The notes under the pieces are model-generated. The model was not told the DNA's origin. It ran no database searches and saw nothing but the letters and a program-made list of their open reading frames with translations. This document shows, piece by piece, positions 22,050 to 32,999 of a DNA stretch of 64,000 bases. Where the stretch lies: NCBI GenBank assembly GCA_023213395.1, contig CM041465.1, forward strand, positions 245,775,741-245,839,740, written 5' to 3'. Source of the stretch: Cycas panzhihuaensis. Its lineage: Eukaryota > Cycadophyta. Numbering within the stretch: the stretch's first letter is position 1; each line of letters begins with the position of its first letter. Made by a program: the position numbers and the translations under genes.

Positions 22050-22282
22050 TGTTGAGATATAATGTTTTATCTAGGTATGAAAGGGGGTCATGTTAAGACC
22101 ACCCTCAATGTAGTCATAATGTAAGATAGTGCCACTTGGCAGTATCTGAGTGATTGGTTACATTAGAGGTTGTAACCATCACATTATTGATGTATACTTA
22201 AGGAGGTTGAATCTCAATAAGAAATACATATACTTCTCTTCTCTATTTAATTCAAGATCAATCTTTGCTCTATTTTTCATCA
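22050..22282 (+). repeat. Copia B 5' LTR
   Basis: 233 bp, TGTTGAGATAT to TTTTTCATCA. Gapless match to 27081-27313 with five substitutions. Confidence 0.97.
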
Positions 22283-22294
22283 TGGTATCAGAGC
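22283..22294 (+). other. Copia B primer binding site
   Basis: TGGTATCAGAGC, the exact plant Met-initiator tRNA complement, starts immediately after the LTR. Confidence 0.95.
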
Positions 22295-22944
22295 AGGTCA
22301 GCCCAAACTGATCTTTTTTAAAAAATTTCTCCTGTCTAGAAATTTAATCAAGGGTAGAAGAAGCAGACAAGGCAGTTAGGATATCTGCCTCATCATTACT
22401 CTGGCGTATGGAATCGTATGGATCTGTACGGACCTGTACGGACACGTTTTTTCAAAAGTGTCACATTGAAGCAAAATTTGGTGGGGAGATAGATCAAAGC
22501 ACGCTGAGTATATTCTCTCTTCTGGAGCTGAGTCATCTAAGGTCATTTTGAAGGCCAAATCGAGCTCGAACTAGTCCACACGTTTCTGGAGGATTCATCT
22601 AAAAAATCTTCACGATTTTCTTAGAATATCGGGTATTTCCAGTCAAAAACCCTTCTTAGCATCAATACTTTGAGTTTGCATCCATATTCAAAGATTTATT
22701 TCGAGCTTTTCCTAGTGTTTTTTCAAAAAATTAATTTTCAGCCCTACACACCGTTTTTTCTTTCGGAGCAGTTTTCTCTCTTTTGAGAAACGATTTTGAA
22801 AAACTGACTTCAGATCCAGATAGGTGACTGAGAAACCTCGATTTTGAGATACTTTCTTGTTTTAGCCGTACACCTAAGGTTCCGTACGGAAATCTGTACA
22901 GTTGTATAGACAAGCTTTAAATTCTGCCTTTTGACCTGAAGAAA
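22295..22944 (+). other. Copia B leader
   Basis: Non-coding. It contains repeated TGTACGG or GTACGGA motifs near 22425-22445 and 22875-22900. Confidence 0.6.
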
Positions 22945-23890
22945 ATATCCTCATCCCTCATTTCTTCGCCTGAACCAGAAAAATTAACTGGTTCCAACTA
23001 TCATGTGTGGAAAATTAAGATAGAAACCATTTTGAGGGTGAAAAATACCTGGGAAATTGCTGAAGGGACAGAAAAATGTCCTCCAGTTGGTGATGATAAG
23101 CTAGGAAATTGGATTGAAAGAAATAATATAACCAGTCTCATATTAAAAATGTCAATTTCTGATTCTATTTTAGTCTATGTGGAAAAGTTGAATCTGGTAT
23201 CTGAAATATGGAAATGCTTGGAAAATTTATATGGATAAAAGAATAAGGCAAGAATAATTGCACTCAAAGAAGAATTGTACAAGCTTCACATGAAAGAAAA
23301 TGAAGAGGTAGAGGAATTTATGCATAAAATTATTACTATCAGAAATAATCTCTTAAGTGTTGGAGGTCTAATTTCTGAACAAGACCTGGTAGAAATTGTA
23401 ACTGCAAGGTTGCCAAAGTCGTTTGACACAATCGTCAATACTATCACAGACAGTGATAGGTTAGACAAGTTAACTCTTGATGAATTGACATGATTATTGC
23501 TTAGATAAGAACAGAGAAACAAAAGGTATGAAAATATGACAGAATTGGAGGATGCATTTGCATCCAGACTGAATCTTGGGCTAATTGGAAGACAACAATT
23601 TTGAGGACAAAGCAGAACAGTAGACTTCCAGGGATGAGGACGCAGGCAAAATTCCAAAGGGTGAGGATGGAGCAAAGAAAACAGGGTCTGTTACAACTGT
23701 GGAAGAACCGAACACTTCGCCAGCAGTTGCAGAATTTTTGATATTTGCTGCTATTGCGGACAAAGTGGATACTATCCATATCAATGTCCACAAAGACGAA
23801 GTGAAATTTAGAAAGGAAAGCGACCCATTGGAGGCTACAGCAAAGAGAAGGATGAAGAGGAGGAGGAAGAAGAGACATCATTCATCATAG
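22945..23890 (+). pseudogene. gag: Copia B gag
   Basis: The frame begins where ATA (22945-22947) stands at the position expected for ATG, followed by SSSLISSPEPEKLTGSNYHVWKIKIET, the standard copia gag start (L.G.NY..W). The core continues ITSLILKMSISDSILVYV and KEELYKLHMKENEEVEEFMHKI with LPKSFDTIVNTI. There are two zinc knuckles: CYNCGRTEHFASSC intact at 23689-23730, and a second at 23746-23787 where the His is Tyr (CCYCGQSGYYPYQC). Stops near 23236, 23492, 23600-23650 and 23805 disrupt it. Confidence 0.85.
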
Positions 23891-24272
23891 CATTGGTTAC
23901 CGGTATGAAAGACAAAGACATATGGTACATAAACTCAATGGCTTCTAAACATATGACAAGTCGGGAAGAATGGTTTGAAACCATGAAACCCTACAATATG
24001 GACAAATCAGTAGAACTAGGTGACAAGTATTCCCTTAATATAAAAGGGATTGGAACTATCTCAGTAAATCTGGATGGGAATAAAAAAAGAGTTGGAAATG
24101 TTTTGTTTGTACTAGATCTAAAAATGAATCTCCTCTCTGTTTCTCAATTAAGCAAAAAAGGGTTGAGAACCATTTTCGATGAAGAAGGGAATTGTCATAT
24201 TCTAGACATGAAGAGAGGTGGGAAAATTATTGCAAAAGGAGTCAAATGTAATGATCTTTACAAACTCTTGTA
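23891..24272 (+). pseudogene. Copia B protease, active site lost
   Basis: A 126-residue open frame reads DIWYINSMASKHMTS, then VELGDKYSLNIKGIGTISV, VLFVLDLKMNLLSVSQL and a Gly-rich C-terminus. The family active site WYIDSGAS is here WYINSMAS: the catalytic Asp is Asn (AAC at 23931-23933) and Gly is Met. The frame is otherwise uninterrupted, so inactivation rests on these substitutions. Confidence 0.85.
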
Positions 24273-24319
24273 AGATCCTATACTTCCTTACCTGGAAGAA
24301 AAAGCTTGTACTATTTCTA

Positions 24320-25210
24320 AATATAATAATAATGCTTGGCATTTGAGGTATGGGCATCTCTCAATTAATACACTTAAACAAATGGAAAAATTAGGAATGG
24401 TAAATGGTCTACCTAATATTTCATTAGATAAATTTGTTTGTAAAGGTTGTCAACTCAGTAAATAGCACAGACTTCCTTTTAAAGAAAGCGTTTGGAGAGC
24501 TCAGACAAAATTAGAATTGATACATACACATATTTGTGGTCCAATTACACCTCTCACAATTAATGGATGCAGATATTTTTTAACTTTCATTGATGATTTC
24601 ACTCAGAAAGTATGGGTATATTTCCTGTATAATAAATCAGAAGTTTTTGAAACATTTAAAGAATTCAAAGCAGAAGCAGAGCTAGAATCAGGAATGAAAA
24701 TCAAATGCATAAGATCAGATGGAGAAGGGGAATATATATCAAAGGAATTTTTAAATTATTGCAAGGATCGAGGGATTCGTAGACAGATTACAACTCCTTA
24801 CACTCCTCAGTCGAATGGAGTGGCCAAAAGAAAGAATAGAACTCTGATAGAAATGGCTCGAAGCATGATGTATGGAACTAAAATATCAAAAACATATTAT
24901 GTAAGCGATTAGCACAAAGATGCTACCTGATAAATAGAAGTCCAACAAAAGTATTAAAGGATGTCACTCCAGAAGAAGCTTGGACAGGACAAAAACCCAA
25001 TGTAAGTCTTCTCAAAATTTTTGGCAGTTAAGTATTTGTGCATATTCTTGATAAAATAAGGTCCAAATTAGATGCAAAAAGCATAGAATGCATTTTAATA
25101 GGCTACAGTAAAAATTCAAAGGCCTACAAATGCATAGATCCAAAAACTAATAAAATTTATATAAGCAGAGATGTTGTTTTTAACGAAGAAAACTCTGTTG
25201 AATCCTCACA
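24320..25210 (+). pseudogene. Copia B integrase, two catalytic residues lost
   Basis: AWHLRYGHLSINTL and CKGCQLSK form the zinc domain. In the rve core the first Asp is His (LIHTHICGP near 24517-24543), the second is kept (RSDGEGEY near 24713-24735), and the Glu is Lys (SNGVAKRKNRT near 24813-24843). The C-terminal part is frameshifted near 24909 and resumes with TPEEAW, LLKIFG, ILIGYSKNSKAYKC and ISRDVVFNE. Even without stops this enzyme would be inactive. Confidence 0.85.
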
Positions 25211-25560
25211 AATTAGAATAATAGAAGATGAGAAGGAAAATGAACAGGAAGCTGTCAGACATGAAGGGACGCAAGAAGATGAGCAAGAACGTAAGTCAGA
25301 AATTACCTCAGAAAATCAAGAAGCTGAAGAAAGAAATGATTCCAAAATCACATCAGAAGAAGGACAAGCAGATCCATCATCAACCAGTCAAGTATCAGAA
25401 GACATGATCGAGAAAGAAGACTCACGAAAATAGAAAAAGTTGCCAAAATGGTATATTAAAACAGTTGAAGAAGGAAGTGTAATAGAACAGAAAACACAGG
25501 GACAAAGGTCAAGAGCCCTCTAAGCAAAGTCGAACCACAGAACTTTCAAGAAGCAAAAGA
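25211..25560 (+). pseudogene. Copia B integrase-RT linker
   Basis: A Glu/Gln/Ser-rich hydrophilic stretch (EDEKENEQEAV, EEGQADPSSTSQ) typical of copia Pol between integrase and RT. A stop lies at 25431-25433 and a frame change follows before LPKWYI. Confidence 0.6.
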
Positions 25561-26416
25561 TCATCAAGAATGGAAAGTGGCAATGGACAATGAAATGAAC
25601 TCAATCAAGAAGAATCAAACGTGGGAGTTAGTAGAACTACCTGCCAATAAATCCAATCAGAACTGCAAATGGGTTTACAAAACAAAGAAGGGAATGGATG
25701 GCAAAATAGAAAAATACAAGGCAAGGTTAGTCGCCAAAGGGTACACTCAAACAACAGGTGTAGATTTTGATGAGACCTTTTCTCCAGTAGTAAAGATGAA
25801 TACAATAAGAACAGTAATAGCCTTGGCTGCAACACAAGATTGGAAAATCTCCCAGCTAGATGTAAAAAGTGCCTTCTTAAACGGTGAGCTGGAAGAAGAA
25901 GTCTATATACAACAAACAGAAGGATACGCTGAACAAGGGCAGGAGAATCTAGTTTGCAAGTTAAAAAAGGCTCTGTATGGTCGAAAACAAGCTCCACGCG
26001 CCTGGTATGCCAAATTAGATCATTTTCTTAAAGAAAATAAGTTCATTTGGTGCAACTCCGACTCCAGTCTCTACATAAGAAAAACAAACAATAAGATAAC
26101 AATAATTGTTGTCTATGTAGATGATATACTCCTCATACTCCTCACTGGAGATGATGAAGAAGGAATTAAGTGGATCAAAAGTCAACTTTAGCAGAAATTT
26201 GAAATGACAGGCTTGGGGCTTCTAAATTACTACTTGGGACTGGAGGTAGGTCAGCATCAAAACTATATAACCTTGTCCCAAAGTAACTACATCAAAAGTC
26301 TGCTTGTTCGATTTCAGATGGAGAATTGCAATCCATGTACAACACCCATGGAAACAAACTGTGACTTAACAACAGATAGTATGGAAAAGGATGTAGATGT
26401 CACCTTGCATGCATAA
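25561..26416 (+). pseudogene. Copia B reverse transcriptase
   Basis: Well-preserved RVT_2 RT: MDNEMNSIKKNQTWELVELP, KARLVAKGYTQTTGVDFDETFSPV, LDVKSAFLNGELEEEVYIQQ, LYGRKQAPRAWYAKLD and the metal-binding YVDDILL near 26114. A short tandem duplication follows the box (ILLILL, from ATACTCCTC repeated at about 26127-26144). A stop is at 26189-26191, then YYLGLEVGQHQNYI and the subdomain up to 26416. Confidence 0.9.
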
Positions 26417-27073
26417 ATGATTGGAAGTCTGATTTATTTAATAGCCACTAGGCCTGACATATCCTACTCAGTAGGATTAATATCCAGATACATGCAAAAT
26501 CCAAAGTTGAGACATTGGCAAGCTGCGAAAAGAGTCTTAAGATACCTCAAAGGAACAACAGATTTCAGGTTAGTATACTTAAAAGGGTACCCAGTCGAAA
26601 TATCAGGGTATTGCGACTCTGATTAGGCTGGTGACAAAGAACAAAGGAAATCCACTAGTGGATATTGTTTTTTCTTAGGAGCCTCAGTAATCTCATGGTG
26701 TAGTAAGAAACAAACTACAATAGCTCTCTCCTCTATAGAAGCGGAATACAAAGCAGCTACGTTAGCAACCTGTGAAGCTGTATGGTTAAGACAACTTCTG
26801 CTTGACTTGGATCAACAGCAAAAAGGAGCAACTTCCTTGAAATGTGACAATCAAAGTGCCATCAAGCTGACCTAAAATCCAATTCTACATGCAAGAACAA
26901 AGCACATTGAAGTTCATCATCATTTCATAAGAGAAAAAGTACGTAATAAAGAGATAGACTTGGAATATTGCCCCTCAGCCGAACAAGTTATAGATCTTCT
27001 GACAAAACCTCTTAGAAGAGAAAGACTCAAATATTTAAGAGACAAAATAAGATTATTAGAGATAAAACATTAA
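26417..27073 (+). pseudogene. Copia B RNase H
   Basis: It starts IGSLIYLIATRPDISYSVGLIS and continues RHWQAAKRVLRYLKGTTDF, YCDSD, stop, AGD (the usual Trp is TAG at 26624-26626), STSGYCFFLGASVISW, SSIEAEYKAATLA, CDNQSAIKL and HARTKHIEVHHHFIRE, ending EQVIDLLTKPL at about 27010. The catalytic acidic residues are intact. A second stop replaces Gln near 26873. Confidence 0.9.
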
Positions 27074-27313
27074 GAGGGGGTGTTGAGATATAATGTTTTA
27101 TCTAGGTATGAAAGGGGGTCATGTTAAGACCACCCTCAATGTAGTCATAATGTAAGATAGTGCCACTTGGTAGTATCTGAGTGGTTGGTTACATTAGAGG
27201 TTGTAACCATCACATTATTGATGTATACTTAAGGAGGCTGAATCTCAATAAGAAATACATATACTTCTCTTCTCTATTTAATTCAAGATCAGTCTGTGCT
27301 CTATTTTTCATCA
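27072..27313 (+). repeat. Copia B PPT and 3' LTR
   Basis: AAGAGGGGG (27072-27080) precedes the 233-bp LTR at 27081-27313, which ends TCATCA and is followed by ATTTG. Confidence 0.95.
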
Positions 27314-27318
27314 ATTTG

Positions 27319-28440
27319 ATCAATGAGTATGGTCAAATAGATCAGAGAAAATTTTTAGAGATCACCCTAATGTAGATGCAGAGTCTAGGCGCCCAAAATT
27401 TTCAAAAAAAATTGAAGAAAAAATGATAAAAAATGAGCCAAAAAAAAAAGAAAAAGATAGCATGGTTTTATAAACCCATAAGAAGACTAAGGTTCTAAAG
27501 TAGATTTCTCATAAACAGAGATACAAAACTTTAAATGGTTTTCTTTGCTAAGAAGAGAATTCAACTACAAGCAAAATGAGCAATCATATGTCCAAGTTTT
27601 ATCAAGCCAATAAGGAGTTGGAGTTAGTTGAACATAAGACAACGTTTAAATCCTCAATTTAAAAATAAAATAGATCGATTATAGTGAAGAATTCTGAGTT
27701 CTTGCTTTCAATCTATGTCTCGATCAATGTTAGACTGCATACCATAATAGAGGCTGTAACAAATGATTGCAAAGCCATTAAAGGCAAGATAGCAACCGAT
27801 GCAAGGATGTAGGATGCATGTAGCTTATATGCAATATATCAAATGTAATATATGAAAAAAGGTAATGTATATAATGTAAACCTTATGAAAATTAAATATC
27901 AAAGTGAGGAGTGTGGAGGTGGAGCCTTAATGGCCACATAGATTTGAATGGAGACGTAGGCATAGATAGCATTATTTACGTAGGTGAAATAATATAGATA
28001 TTCAATGTTTTAATCATACAAAGATTGTAACATAAATATTCAACTAAAGAATATAATAAGGGTAACAAATATTGGAGACAAATGGAGGAGCCAAAGTCAC
28101 AATGGAAGAAGAATATATTTAATACTTAGATTAGAGGATGAGGACCAAAAAATAGAAGGTTAATACAATACAATATGATCTTCTCACTCATAGTGTTAAT
28201 GGAGAAATATTTAAATAAAAATATTTACATATAAACTCAAAAAACCTGGTAAAGTAATAATGACCAGTTTGTAGAGAGTTACCTTCTGAGGATGAGATCT
28301 TCTTTTAGAGGAGGCAAAACTTCAAACTGTTTTCTTCAGTAGGTAGATGGGCTTGCTAGGAATCCAACAAGTAGTCATATGCTACACTTTTGCCAAGCAG
28401 ATGAAGAGCTAGATCTACAAAAATGATTATCAACCAAGTG
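27319..28440 (-). other. Copia A leader
   Basis: About 1.1 kb between the copia A primer binding site and the copia B insertion. No coding pattern on the - strand, AT-rich. Around 27390-27440 the sequence resembles 21050-21110 (A-rich with AAATGATAAAAAATG). Confidence 0.5.
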
Positions 28441-28452
28441 GCTTTGATACCA
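28441..28452 (-). other. Copia A primer binding site
   Basis: On the - strand TGGTATCAAAGC, two bases after the LTR end, is a standard plant copia PBS variant. It fixes the orientation of copia A and shows that 28455-29469 is its 5' LTR. Confidence 0.85.
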
Positions 28453-28454
28453 AA

Positions 28455-29469
28455 TGAAGGACGAGGAAGGTGAAGAGTGGGGTGTTTATATTGACGAGTG
28501 TATTGTAGCTCTATAGAGTGAAAATATCCAATTGAATTAGGGGAAGTATTAAAAAATACTAGGGATGTATTCCCACCCCTTTTATAAGTGATTTTAGGGA
28601 GGCAGCAAGTGCCTCAACCTGACCTATAAAAGAATTCAAATTAGTATTAAAAAATAAAAGTAATAAATATGCACATACCTTAATAGTGGTCCGTCAGAAT
28701 ATAGGTGGCTATGGGTGGCTGTTATATAGCCCAAGGTGCCTTCGAGAGCCCCAAAGGTGGCTTTGAGAGGCCCTAGGTGTACGTCAACTATTAGGTAATG
28801 TGATAACAATGGTTAGAGACTAACATTTTGACATGTTGGCAACATGATTTCCCTCCCAAACCTTCCTCAGGGGGTTCTAAGGGGGGTGGGAGCCCCCCTT
28901 GTCCAGAGGGGTGCAGAGGAAGTGGAACCCCCTTGCAAAGAGAGGGTTCGGGGGTGATATCTCCTGACCCAAAAATTTAGCACTGGAAAGTATATTAAAT
29001 TGTAAAGAGAATCAAGGTCATTCGCTAAAAATACCATAGATTCTACGGTCAAGATTTGTGCCTTGGATGACCCTCTCATGTACCCCGATTTAGGGCATTT
29101 TTCATTATGTTGATAGTGTTCAATGTACTATGAGGAGTTTGGCGTCTGCTTATTGTTGCTGTGAGCACTTTGCTATAGGATTATATACATTTTCTCCATT
29201 CTATAATAATAAAGATCGATACCTTTCATGTGTGGATGTTTCCCTAGCACACTGCTAGGGTTTTACCATGTTATATCAGGGTGTACATGTGATGCTTGGC
29301 TTTCTTGTTCATTTTTTTATTTTATCTCTGGTTTAAGAACTTACATGTTAAATTTTAGTTTTGATTCCTGTAACTAGTTGCAAGAATAGTTTAGATCTTG
29401 GTGGCAGTTTAAAGGTTGGGACCTTATCTTCTCAACATCAACAAATGAACATTAGGTATTATCCCAACA
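28455..29469 (-). repeat. Copia A 5' LTR, interrupted by solo LTR D
   Basis: LTR sequence occupies 28455-28788 and 29443-29469. On the - strand it starts TGTTGGGATAATACC at 29469 and ends at TGAAGGACG (+ strand) 28455. TCAAC at 28784-28788 and 29438-29442 brackets the insert. TATTT follows at 29470-29474. Confidence 0.85.
28789..29437. repeat. Solo LTR D
   Basis: A 649-bp insert lies within the copia A 5' LTR, flanked by a 5-bp duplication TCAAC. It begins TATTAGG (TG changed to TA) and ends CTCAACA, giving the usual TGTT...AACA termini. No PBS, PPT or coding sequence is bounded by a second copy, so it is a solo LTR. AATAATAAAG near 29205-29214 is a possible polyadenylation signal for + orientation. 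ATGTTATATCAGGG near 29264 looks PBS-like but lies inside. Confidence 0.7.
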
Positions 29470-29474
29470 TATTT

Positions 29475-30113
29475 ATGCTCCCTTTGAATCTTAATATTTC
29501 TATATTTGAGAATTTATTAAAGATGTATGTTAGTGTTTTTATACTGTGATCCATCTTCTTTGTGGCTTTCTTTTTGCATATAATTTTAACTACTATATTT
29601 TAAACTTCATTTTACTAATTCATATTAAAATTTTACTTTTATGGATAATTATAAGAGTGATTTCCTCCTTACTTATAAATTAAACATGAATTGTTTTCGT
29701 TTACTTCTAATATAAAATGACATCTTTGAATGTATAAAAGGCTAAGTTGCTTAGTTTCCTTTTGACTACTCAAATGAATTATTATTTTTAAACTGACTTT
29801 TTTTAGTCCTCTTTAGGTTAATCTATATAAAGCATTTATCTTATGGCTTCCTCTATAGATTTTGAATTATGTGTTTTTAGCACTCTTCAAAGAGAAGTCT
29901 CTAAACCTACCTTATATTGATGGAGTCAAATAAAAGTGGATATGAATGAAAGATAAACAAATGACTCCTTACTATTTGAGTTGTAATCTTTAACTAATCT
30001 TGTTCACTAGATTTATAATAACTAGGTTCGTGTTTCTTCTATTTCATCTTTAGGTACATAACAAGTGCATAATAATCCTTTAAATTACTTCGAAGAAGTG
30101 ATTTTTTCCTCAA

Positions 30114-30144
<31 letters not shown>

Positions 30145-30569
30145 ATTTATTTTTTGCAAATGGTTGATTCATTAATTTGAAAAAATTCCATGGTACTAAA
30201 AACAGAAAAGAAAAGAAAAGAAAAGAAAAATTGGTGAGAGAACATCATCATTGCCATCTCCTTATGTGATTGTATTAAACACTTACCTTAAAGATAAACA
30301 TAAACAAACATAATTATATTACATCTATATGGATTGGAGACTAAATAACATATATTAAATAGACTACCATCCACTTTTGTCAATAGGGGGAATAGACTCA
30401 CCAGCCTAATTATCATCCCCTTTATCAGAGGATCCTCTTATAGCTTTCATCCTTTACATGTGGTAGGTTTAATATTAATTGACACAAGCACCTAAGTGGT
30501 GTGCTACTTATTTAGTCTTAGATTGGCTAGGCTGACCTATATTTGAGAAGTTGAGTGCTGTTATTGAGA
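29475..30569. other. AT-rich spacer with microsatellites
   Basis: No gene seen. It carries a (CT)n run at about 30119-30144 and AAAAG repeats at about 30205-30230. Confidence 0.6.
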
Positions 30570-30574
30570 TAAAG

Positions 30575-31048
30575 TGAATTAAACTACAAATAGATTTTAT
30601 AGAAAAAGTGGAGAATATAACAAAATATACACGAATTATGGTAAAATATTTGACAAATGATGCCATATAAGATATCAATGGATTTAAGCTTAAATATCAA
30701 TTAAAAATATAATAAATATAATGTATATACTTACAGATAATTGTTGGACACTAGCTTCCTCTTCGAGGCAAGATTCTGTCTAATACTGCAATCCCTAAGG
30801 CCAAAAATGTAGCAGCTACATTTCACCTAAGATACTCCACAATGAGTTTGAGGATCCCTATAAATAGGCAAGTGAATATGAGAAAAGGAATTCAGTTAGA
30901 AAATAAGATGGTACTCAACTAGGATAGTCATGTAAGGTCATACATAATATATTCTAAAGTTAGCAAAAAAAAAGATAATTTTTGTTATAATGAAGTAGGC
31001 TAGAGAACTCTTTATTGGTTGGTTAGATAGTTGTAAAGGAATACTATA
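30575..31048 (-). repeat. Gypsy F 3' LTR
   Basis: 474 bp, + strand TGAATTAAAC to GGAATACTATA. Conserved blocks shared with the right LTR include CTAAGGCCAAAAATGTAGCA and TAATTTTTGTTATAAT. TAAAG precedes it. Confidence 0.85.
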
Positions 31049-31119
31049 AGTTCCTCTCCTTGAAAACATGTTTTGCCCTCAAAGCATGGGTAAGTCTAGG
31101 GACTGACAATACCATGCTT

Positions 31120-32420
31120 CTGACTCTTAAGGTTATCTTCTTGATACAAAGTCTTCCATTTTATGAGATATTCTTGGATTTCTCTAAAATATAGTTTTTT
31201 GGTACAGATATAGAATATTCCTTCTGGTTTAATAACAAATTTTCCTTGCTCATCCAATTTTGGTAGCTTTGTTTGAGGTGTGATATTCTACCTAACTTTT
31301 TGCTTAAGGTACAAGACATAAAAAATGTTATATATTCAGTTGCCATATGGTAGTGTTAACCTATACACTACTTCTCCCACTTTACCCATGATTTGGTAAG
31401 CCCAAAAAAATGGGATTCTTATTTTTTCTTATTTGTTCACTTCATAGTAGACTATATATATGGTTACAATCTTAAAAAGACTTAGTCTTCAATTGTAAAA
31501 GATCTTTCTAATCTGTGTAGATCTACTTGCTACTTCATCTGATTCTTAGCAGTGTTTAAACTATCTTTCAGACTTTATACTATCTACTCTACTTGTTCTT
31601 ATTATTCTTGGATAGTTTACACGTGGGTAATTTTTGACCATGCGGGGATAGATAACAATTTAAGCCCATAGAAAGCTTAGAATGGGGTTATCTTTACTGA
31701 TGTATCATATATGGTATTATACCACCATTTAGTGAGATGGAGCCATTTGTGCTATAATTGTTATTTATCTAAAGCATAATTTTTTAGTTATCTTTCTAAG
31801 CACTTGTTGACTATTTCTATTTGGCTATCTATCTACAGACAATAAGTTGTACTCATGGATAACTTAATGCTAGCTAATTTGAATAGATCTTGTTAGAAAT
31901 GACTAGTGAATTTTGGGTCATGATCAGTCACTATCACCTTTGGAAACCTATGTAGATAATATATTTCCTTTATAAAGATATCTACAATTTGATTGGTTTT
32001 TGTAGTGGATTGTATTCCCTTAAAATAAGTATATTTTATTAATCTATTAATAACCACACCAATAAACATCCTTACCTTCTGTTGCGTAATTAGTAATAAC
32101 ATCCATTAATATCTCTTCCCATTTTTGTTGTGGTATATGTAATGGTTGAAGTAGACTAGGGCTTTTTATGCTCTCACTCTTATAAACATCTACTTTCATC
32201 GCCTTCTAGAAATATGAGTTTATCAATTTACAGTATATTTTATCAATCCCTTGCCTATGGTCATAACATAGTGAGCTTCCTTAAGCATTTTCCCCTTCAA
32301 AGTTGATGCTGTTAGTGTAAATATTTTTCCCTTCTATAAAATGAATATTCCCTGCTACTCATATTTTGTGGTCTCTTTATCTTGGATTTCTACTAGTATT
32401 TTTTGAGAAAAATAGTTATT
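31120..32420 (-). pseudogene. Gypsy F integrase with chromodomain-like end
   Basis: The rve core is in the open stretch 32102-31893: FIGVVINRLIKYTYF, IFIKEIYYLHRFPKVIVTDHDPKFTSHF. The second catalytic Asp is in TDHDPKF. At 31346-31161 comes ITFFMSCTLSKKLG, KENLLLNQKEYSI and ISHKMEDF-type sequence, whose neighbouring frame reads EYLIKWKTLYQE. This is the FHVS..KK.LG and E.LIKWK pattern of the GPF/Y and chromodomain region, which targets chromatin in chromoviruses. Frameshifted and non-functional. Confidence 0.75.
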
Positions 32421-32479
32421 GTGGTATTCTTAAACTAACTCTTATGTCCAAGTTAGAGTAGCTATCGATATTACTTGTA

Positions 32480-32960
32480 GGGATGCATCCTCTCTTTTGT
32501 GTTCTGGTATTTGAGATAAGGCATTTACAATAACACTCTTTTTCTCTTTCTTATATAGAATGTTAAAATTAAATGTCTAGAGCTTGATTACCCACTTTTA
32601 TTTCTTGTTTAATAATGTCTTTTGATTAAGGATGTACTTAAGATTATCATGGTTTGTTTTAACCATAAACTTATTTTCAAGTGAGTATTATTGCTATTGG
32701 TGTATGGTGTGCATAATTGCTAGTATCTCCTTATCATAAATAGGCTTGAGTTACTCCATGTTATTTAACTTACAACTCTCACATGCTAATGGTCAATCAT
32801 TCTAGAGGAGGACTGCCCTTACTCTTGTTCTGCATGTGCCATACTCTAAGGTGGATAGTTAAGAAAAATCTGGGGTTACAAGGATAGAAGCTATGGTTAT
32901 TATTGTCTTTAAATCTTGAAAAGTGTTTTTTGTTATTAGATTCCATACAAAAGTATCATT
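32480..32960 (-). pseudogene. Gypsy F RNase H
   Basis: On the - strand: FQDLKTIITIASILVTPDFS, a block with YDKEILAIMHTIHQ, KFMVKTNHDNLKYILNQKTLLNKK, KWVIKL and FNILYKKEKKSVIVNALSQIPEHK. This is the complete gypsy RNase H pattern, where TDH..L reads TNH..L (Asp to Asn) and DALSR reads NALSQ. Confidence 0.8.
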
Positions 32961-32999
32961 CATTGTGAGATTTGTTAGAGGGGAGGTGATATGCATGTA

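Larger units (their letters stand above)
22050..27313 (+). mobile_element. Copia B: young full-length Ty1/copia element
   Basis: A 5264-bp element has two 233-bp LTRs differing at 5 sites (about 2.1%), PBS TGGTATCAGAGC directly at the LTR end, PPT AAGAGGGGG, and a 5-bp flanking duplication with one mismatch (GTTTG 22045-22049, ATTTG 27314-27318). All domains are present but carry about 15 stops, and both the protease Asp and two of three integrase acidic residues are changed. It lies within the leader of copia A in opposite orientation. Confidence 0.97.
9452..29469 (-). mobile_element. Copia A: 20-kb nested Ty1/copia element
   Basis: A - strand copia is defined by its 3' LTR (9452-9812), its 5' LTR (28455-29469, interrupted by solo LTR D), a primer binding site at 28441-28452 and a 5-bp flanking duplication TATTT at 9447-9451 and 29470-29474. 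Its coding domains lie at 20032-18082 and resume at 10439-9830 beyond copia C. LTRs start TGTTGGGATAATACC and differ at about 57 of 361 compared sites (about 16%). Insertions B, C, D and probably E account for about 14 kb of the span. Gag and protease were not found. Confidence 0.85.

Noticed and set aside
23286-23881. Open - strand frames of 70-129 codons opposite copia B gag
   Set aside because: They are antisense shadows of the purine-rich gag frame, with no start context or recognisable domain.
25605-25997. Open - strand 130-codon frame opposite copia B RT
   Set aside because: It is antisense to a well-supported RT and has Leu-rich low-complexity content expected from reversed RT codons.
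29264-29277. PBS-like ATGTTATATCAGGG inside solo LTR D
   Set aside because: It matches the PBS only partly, and the 5-bp duplication places it within the LTR.
30119-30144. (CT)n tract
   Set aside because: A simple microsatellite in spacer DNA; no array of spaced repeats, so not CRISPR-like.
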